Assembly: GCA_018780145.1 (NCBI GenBank)
Contig: JADMKA010000009.1
Coordinates: forward strand, 1-64,000
Length of the DNA: 64,000 bases
Reading direction: 5' to 3'
Source: Vitreoscilla sp.
Lineage (GTDB): Bacteria; Pseudomonadota; Gammaproteobacteria; Burkholderiales; Burkholderiaceae_C
Below are positions 61,342 to 64,000 of the stretch, in pieces. A program made the translations under genes and the position numbers. The stretch's first letter is position 1. Each line of letters opens with the position of its first letter. Under the pieces are notes generated by a model. It was not told the origin of the DNA. It worked only from the letters and a program-made list of their open reading frames with translations, and made no database searches.

Positions 61342-62541
61342 TCAGGCGGGGATGAGCCGCAACGGCAGGGTGTCCAGCGCACGCAGGGTATTGTTCAGGC
61401 GCCGGGTGTGCGGCCCGGCGAGCTCGATGCGCTTGACGCGTCGCGCCAGCGCCGTCAGCACCACCTCGCCCTCGAGCCGCGCCACCGCCTGCCCCACGCA
61501 ACCGTGGATGCCGGCCCCGAAGGCCACGTGCCCGCTCGGCCGGCGCTCGATATCGTAGCGGCCCGGATCCGGCCACTTGCGCGGGTCGCGGTTGGCGGCG
61601 GCGAGCATGCACAGCACCTTGCTGTTCTCGGCCACCGGCAGCCCGGCGATCTCGCAGTCGCGCACCGCGGTGCGGAAGAAGGTCTGTGCGGTCGATTCCC
61701 AGCGCAAGCCCTCCTCGAAGGCCGGGCGGGCGAGCGCGGCGTCGGCATGCAGCCTGGCGTACTGCTCGGGGTGGTGGGCCAGCGCGTAGAGCACGTTGCC
61801 CAGGCCGTTGATGGTGGTGTCCACGCCGGCGGAGAGGAAGGAGCGCACCAGCAGCGGCGCCTGCTCGTGCGTGATCTCGCCGGCATCGGCGGCCTGGTAG
61901 ATCTGGTCGCCGAAGCCGCCGGGGCGCAGGTTCTCGCGCTGGCAGTGCGCCATGATCCACTGCGTCACCGGCCCCATGCGCTCGGCGGCCTTGGCGAGCA
62001 GCGCGTTGCGCGGGCCCATCGAATTGAAGATCAGGTCGCCGTAGATCAGCAGGTTGTCGCGGCCCTCGTCGCCCACGCCCACCGCGTCGGGGAAGACCTT
62101 CAACGGGTAGATCTGCGCCAGGTCGTGGATGCCGCAGATCGTGCCCTTCTCGACGCAGCGATCGACCATCTGCTCGGCCACCGCGGTGAAGGTGGCGCGG
62201 ATCTGCATCACCGCCTTCGGGCTGAGGATGCGCGACAGCACCGTGCGTGTCTGCGTGTGCAGCGGCGGGTCGGCCTCGAGGATCAGGCTCTTCGGCCGGA
62301 AGGGCGTCTCGAGGTTGAAGTTGGTCAGGCCCACGCCGGCGCCGGAGATGAAGGTGGCGTGGTCATTGAAGACCGCGTGCACCTGCTCGTGCCGGGCGCA
62401 GACCACCACGCTCGGGTAGGGCGTCAGCCGCACCACCGGCCCGGCCTCGCGCAGGTGCTCGTGCATCGGATAGGGGTCGATGAGGTTCTCGGCCGAGTAG
62501 GGGTCGATGTCCAGCTCGGGGAGGTTCGCGGTCTCGTTCAT
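61342..62541 (-). CDS. Cytochrome P450 (CYP199A-like)
   Basis: This 399-aa class I P450 has the heme-ligand loop FGAGIHGCVGQAVAR (Cys near residue 343), the ExxR motif in FEEGLRWES (about 271-279) and the I-helix oxygen-activation motif SAGVDTT (about 232-238). Overall it resembles CYP199A enzymes, which oxidise para-substituted benzoates and O-demethylate methoxybenzoates; this call is by recall of the family. Its own ferredoxin, reductase and a MarR regulator follow, and branched-chain-type ABC ATPases precede it, all in one direction. An aromatic acid substrate is likely but not proven. Confidence 0.87.
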   Translation of the reverse strand: MNETANLPELDIDPYSAENLIDPYPMHEHLREAGPVVRLTPYPSVVVCARHEQVHAVFNDHATFISGAGVGLTNFNLETPFRPKSLILEADPPLHTQTRTVLSRILSPKAVMQIRATFTAVAEQMVDRCVEKGTICGIHDLAQIYPLKVFPDAVGVGDEGRDNLLIYGDLIFNSMGPRNALLAKAAERMGPVTQWIMAHCQRENLRPGGFGDQIYQAADAGEITHEQAPLLVRSFLSAGVDTTINGLGNVLYALAHHPEQYARLHADAALARPAFEEGLRWESTAQTFFRTAVRDCEIAGLPVAENSKVLCMLAAANRDPRKWPDPGRYDIERRPSGHVAFGAGIHGCVGQAVARLEGEVVLTALARRVKRIELAGPHTRRLNNTLRALDTLPLRLIPA

Positions 62542-62561
62542 CGTTCGTCCTTTCGATGCGT

Positions 62562-63275
62562 TCAGTGCACGGCCATGCCGACCAGGCGTTCGAGGGTGGC
62601 GCTGTCGTGGCGCAGCGCCTGCGCGTCCGCGGCGTGCACCACGGCGCCGCGCTCCACCACCAGGGCGCGGTCGGCGTAGCCGAGCGCCTCCTGCACCTGT
62701 TGCTCGACGATCACCACCGTGATGCCCATGTCGCGGCTCAGGCGCGCGAAGGCGGCGAGCAACTCCTGGCGGATCAGCGGGGCCAGGCCCTCGAGCGGCT
62801 CGTCGAGCAGCAGCAGGCGCGGTTGGCCCAGCAGCGTGCGCGCCACCGACAGCATCTGCTGCTCGCCGCCGGAGAGCTGCGCGCCGCCGTTGCGGCGCCG
62901 CTCGGCCAGCCGCGGGAAGAGCGCATAAGCCTCGTCGAGCGCGCTGCGCGGGCGGCGCTTGCAGCCGGCGAGCAGGTTCTCCTCGACCGTCAGCGTGGGG
63001 AAGATGTCGCGTGTCTGCGGCACCAGGCCGAGACCGCGCTGCGCGCGCTGGTGCGGCGCGAGACCGGCGAGGTCCTCGCCATCGAAGACGATGCGCCCGT
63101 GCGTGAGTTCCGCGAGGCCCATCACGGCCGACAAGGTCGTCGTCTTCCCCACGCCGTTGCGGCCGATGATGGCGAGCTTCTCCTGCGGCATGACGGCCAG
63201 ACTCAGGCCGTTGAGCACGGTGACCGGGCCGTAGCCGGCGACCACGTCCTGCAGTTCGAGCAGCGGTGTCGTCAT
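62562..63275 (-). CDS. livF: Branched-chain-type ABC transporter ATPase LivF
   Basis: This 237-aa nucleotide-binding protein has Walker A IGRNGVGKTT (about residues 38-47), the LivF-type Q-loop region VPQTRDIFPTLTVEENL, signature LSGGEQQML and Walker B LLLLDEPLEGL. LivF-like proteins also serve aromatic-acid importers. Its stop lies 20 bases from the P450 start, which supports one operon. The start ATG 63275 is one base from the LivG stop. Confidence 0.93.
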   Translation of the reverse strand: MTTPLLELQDVVAGYGPVTVLNGLSLAVMPQEKLAIIGRNGVGKTTTLSAVMGLAELTHGRIVFDGEDLAGLAPHQRAQRGLGLVPQTRDIFPTLTVEENLLAGCKRRPRSALDEAYALFPRLAERRRNGGAQLSGGEQQMLSVARTLLGQPRLLLLDEPLEGLAPLIRQELLAAFARLSRDMGITVVIVEQQVQEALGYADRALVVERGAVVHAADAQALRHDSATLERLVGMAVH

Positions 63276-63276
63276 C

Positions 63277-64000
63277 TCACTGCCCCAGGTAGGCGGCGCG
63301 CACGCGCGCGTCGCTGCGGATCGCCTCGGGCGTACCGTCGGCGAGCACCGCGCCGTCGGCAAGGACGACGATGCGCTTCGCGAAGCGGAACACCAGATCC
63401 ATGTCGTGCTCGATGATCAGCACGGCGAGTTCCTTCGGCAGCGCGGCCAGCGCCGTCAGCAGGCGTGCGCCTTCGCCCTGCGGCACGCCGGCCATCGGCT
63501 CGTCGAGCAGCAGCACGCGCGGGCGCAGCGCCAGCGCGAGCGCGAGTTCCACCAGCCGCTGCTCGCCGTAGGCCAGGCGCTCCGTCGGCCAGGCGGCGTG
63601 TTCGCCCAGGCCCAGTTCGCGCAGCAGCGCCTGGGCCTCGGCGGCAAGCACCGGGTAGCCGTCGATCGAGCGCCAGGCGCGGCCGGTCAGGCCCTCGCGT
63701 TCGAACAGCGCCAGCTCGATCTGCCGCTGCACCGGCAGGTGCGGCGCCAGCGTGGTGATCTGGAAGGTGCGCGCCAGGCCGGCGCGCACACGCAGCGCCT
63801 GCGCGCGCCGCGTCACGTCCTCGCCGGCCAGCCACACGCTGCCCGAGCTCGGCGCCACCGTGCCGCTGATCTGGTTGACCAGCGTGGTCTTGCCGGCCCC
63901 GTTCGGGCCGATCAGCGCGAGCCGGTCGCCGGCGTGCAGTTGCAGCGAGACACTGCGCGTGACGTGCAGGCCGCCGTAGTGCTTGTCGAGCGCCCGAGTC
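63277..64000 (-). CDS. livG: Branched-chain-type ABC transporter ATPase LivG (5' end beyond the window)
   Basis: The reading frame continues unbroken to base 64000, so the start is outside the window. Visible are Walker A LIGPNGAGKTTL, the LivG-typical GLARTFQITTL Q-loop, the signature-like LAYGEQRLVELALAL and Walker B LLLDEPMAGV. The C-terminal IRSDARVRAAYLGQ is the standard LivG tail. The rest of the transporter (permeases LivH/LivM and a binding protein) is expected to the right. Confidence 0.92.
   Translation of the reverse strand, partial: TRALDKHYGGLHVTRSVSLQLHAGDRLALIGPNGAGKTTLVNQISGTVAPSSGSVWLAGEDVTRRAQALRVRAGLARTFQITTLAPHLPVQRQIELALFEREGLTGRAWRSIDGYPVLAAEAQALLRELGLGEHAAWPTERLAYGEQRLVELALALALRPRVLLLDEPMAGVPQGEGARLLTALAALPKELAVLIIEHDMDLVFRFAKRIVVLADGAVLADGTPEAIRSDARVRAAYLGQ

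Noticed and set aside
1-64000. CRISPR array, tRNA or rRNA genes, prophage, intact insertion sequence
   Set aside because: I looked for regular spaced repeats, tRNA-like cloverleaf ends, rRNA sequence and transposase or phage genes on both strands and found none that I could support.

Overview
The window is high-GC DNA (by eye about 70% G+C from 3.2 kb onward) with the dense gene packing and gene families typical of a betaproteobacterium of the order Burkholderiales (Rubrivivax/Ideonella/Leptothrix-like). That placement is an inference from content: tripartite tricarboxylate transporter genes, DUF3297 and DUF938 proteins, TctDE- and LytTR-type two-component systems, and a LivFG/P450 operon. 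I see no rRNA, tRNA, CRISPR array, prophage or intact insertion sequence. With the response-regulator remnant at 26.6 kb counted, no gene-free stretch exceeds about 300 bases; the largest gaps are 29,877-30,138 and 58,937-59,189.

Region 1 (1-3,100) is clearly lower in G+C and is the tail of an integron gene-cassette array. One partial and two complete attC sites (ending at 118, 1974 and 2671) delimit cassettes carrying an AIPR-type abortive-infection protein, a DUF6988-like helical protein and a small four-helix membrane protein. No integrase gene is in the window; it should lie to the left.

Region 2 (3.2-14.9 kb) is ordinary chromosome: an M14 carboxypeptidase, an 80-bp tandem repeat, a LytS/LytTR two-component pair, a class II glutamine amidotransferase, a DksA/TraR-type zinc-finger protein, a large hybrid histidine kinase, a uracil/xanthine-type permease and a TctDE-like two-component pair.

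Region 3 (14.9-26.4 kb) looks like a tricarboxylate acquisition and cleavage block. It has a periplasmic binding protein, TctA-TctB-TctC, and divergently a two-gene ATP-citrate-lyase-like enzyme, an alpha/beta hydrolase and a MaeB-type malic enzyme. Together these could take up citrate, split it to acetyl-CoA and oxaloacetate, and make NADPH from malate. The lyase domain, however, lacks the usual histidine signature, so its true reaction is uncertain.

Region 4 (26.4-31.2 kb) is accessory. It holds an internally deleted response regulator next to an intact NarX-type kinase, a 67-aa membrane protein, a soluble PilJ/chemoreceptor chimera and an MNT/HEPN pair under a repeat-rich promoter.

Region 5 (31.2-44.7 kb) is a Yej-type oligopeptide ABC transporter operon (B, E, F) facing four tandem paralogous family-5 binding proteins, which run on into an acetoacetyl-CoA synthetase gene.

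Region 6 (44.7-59 kb) holds single genes and small operons: an OPT transporter, DUF3297, a DUF938 methyltransferase, an SMP-30 protein, a phosphotransferase, a VOC protein, TrxC, a LysR regulator, an ECF sigma/anti-sigma pair, a coiled-coil membrane protein, an AmpG-like MFS protein, an M48 protease, a Crp/Fnr regulator, a LuxR regulator and a metallo-beta-lactamase-fold hydrolase.

Region 7 (59.2-64 kb) is a leftward operon coupling branched-chain-type ABC ATPases (LivG, LivF) to a complete bacterial P450 system (P450, [2Fe-2S] ferredoxin, ferredoxin reductase) with an embedded MarR regulator. It is probably for an aromatic acid.
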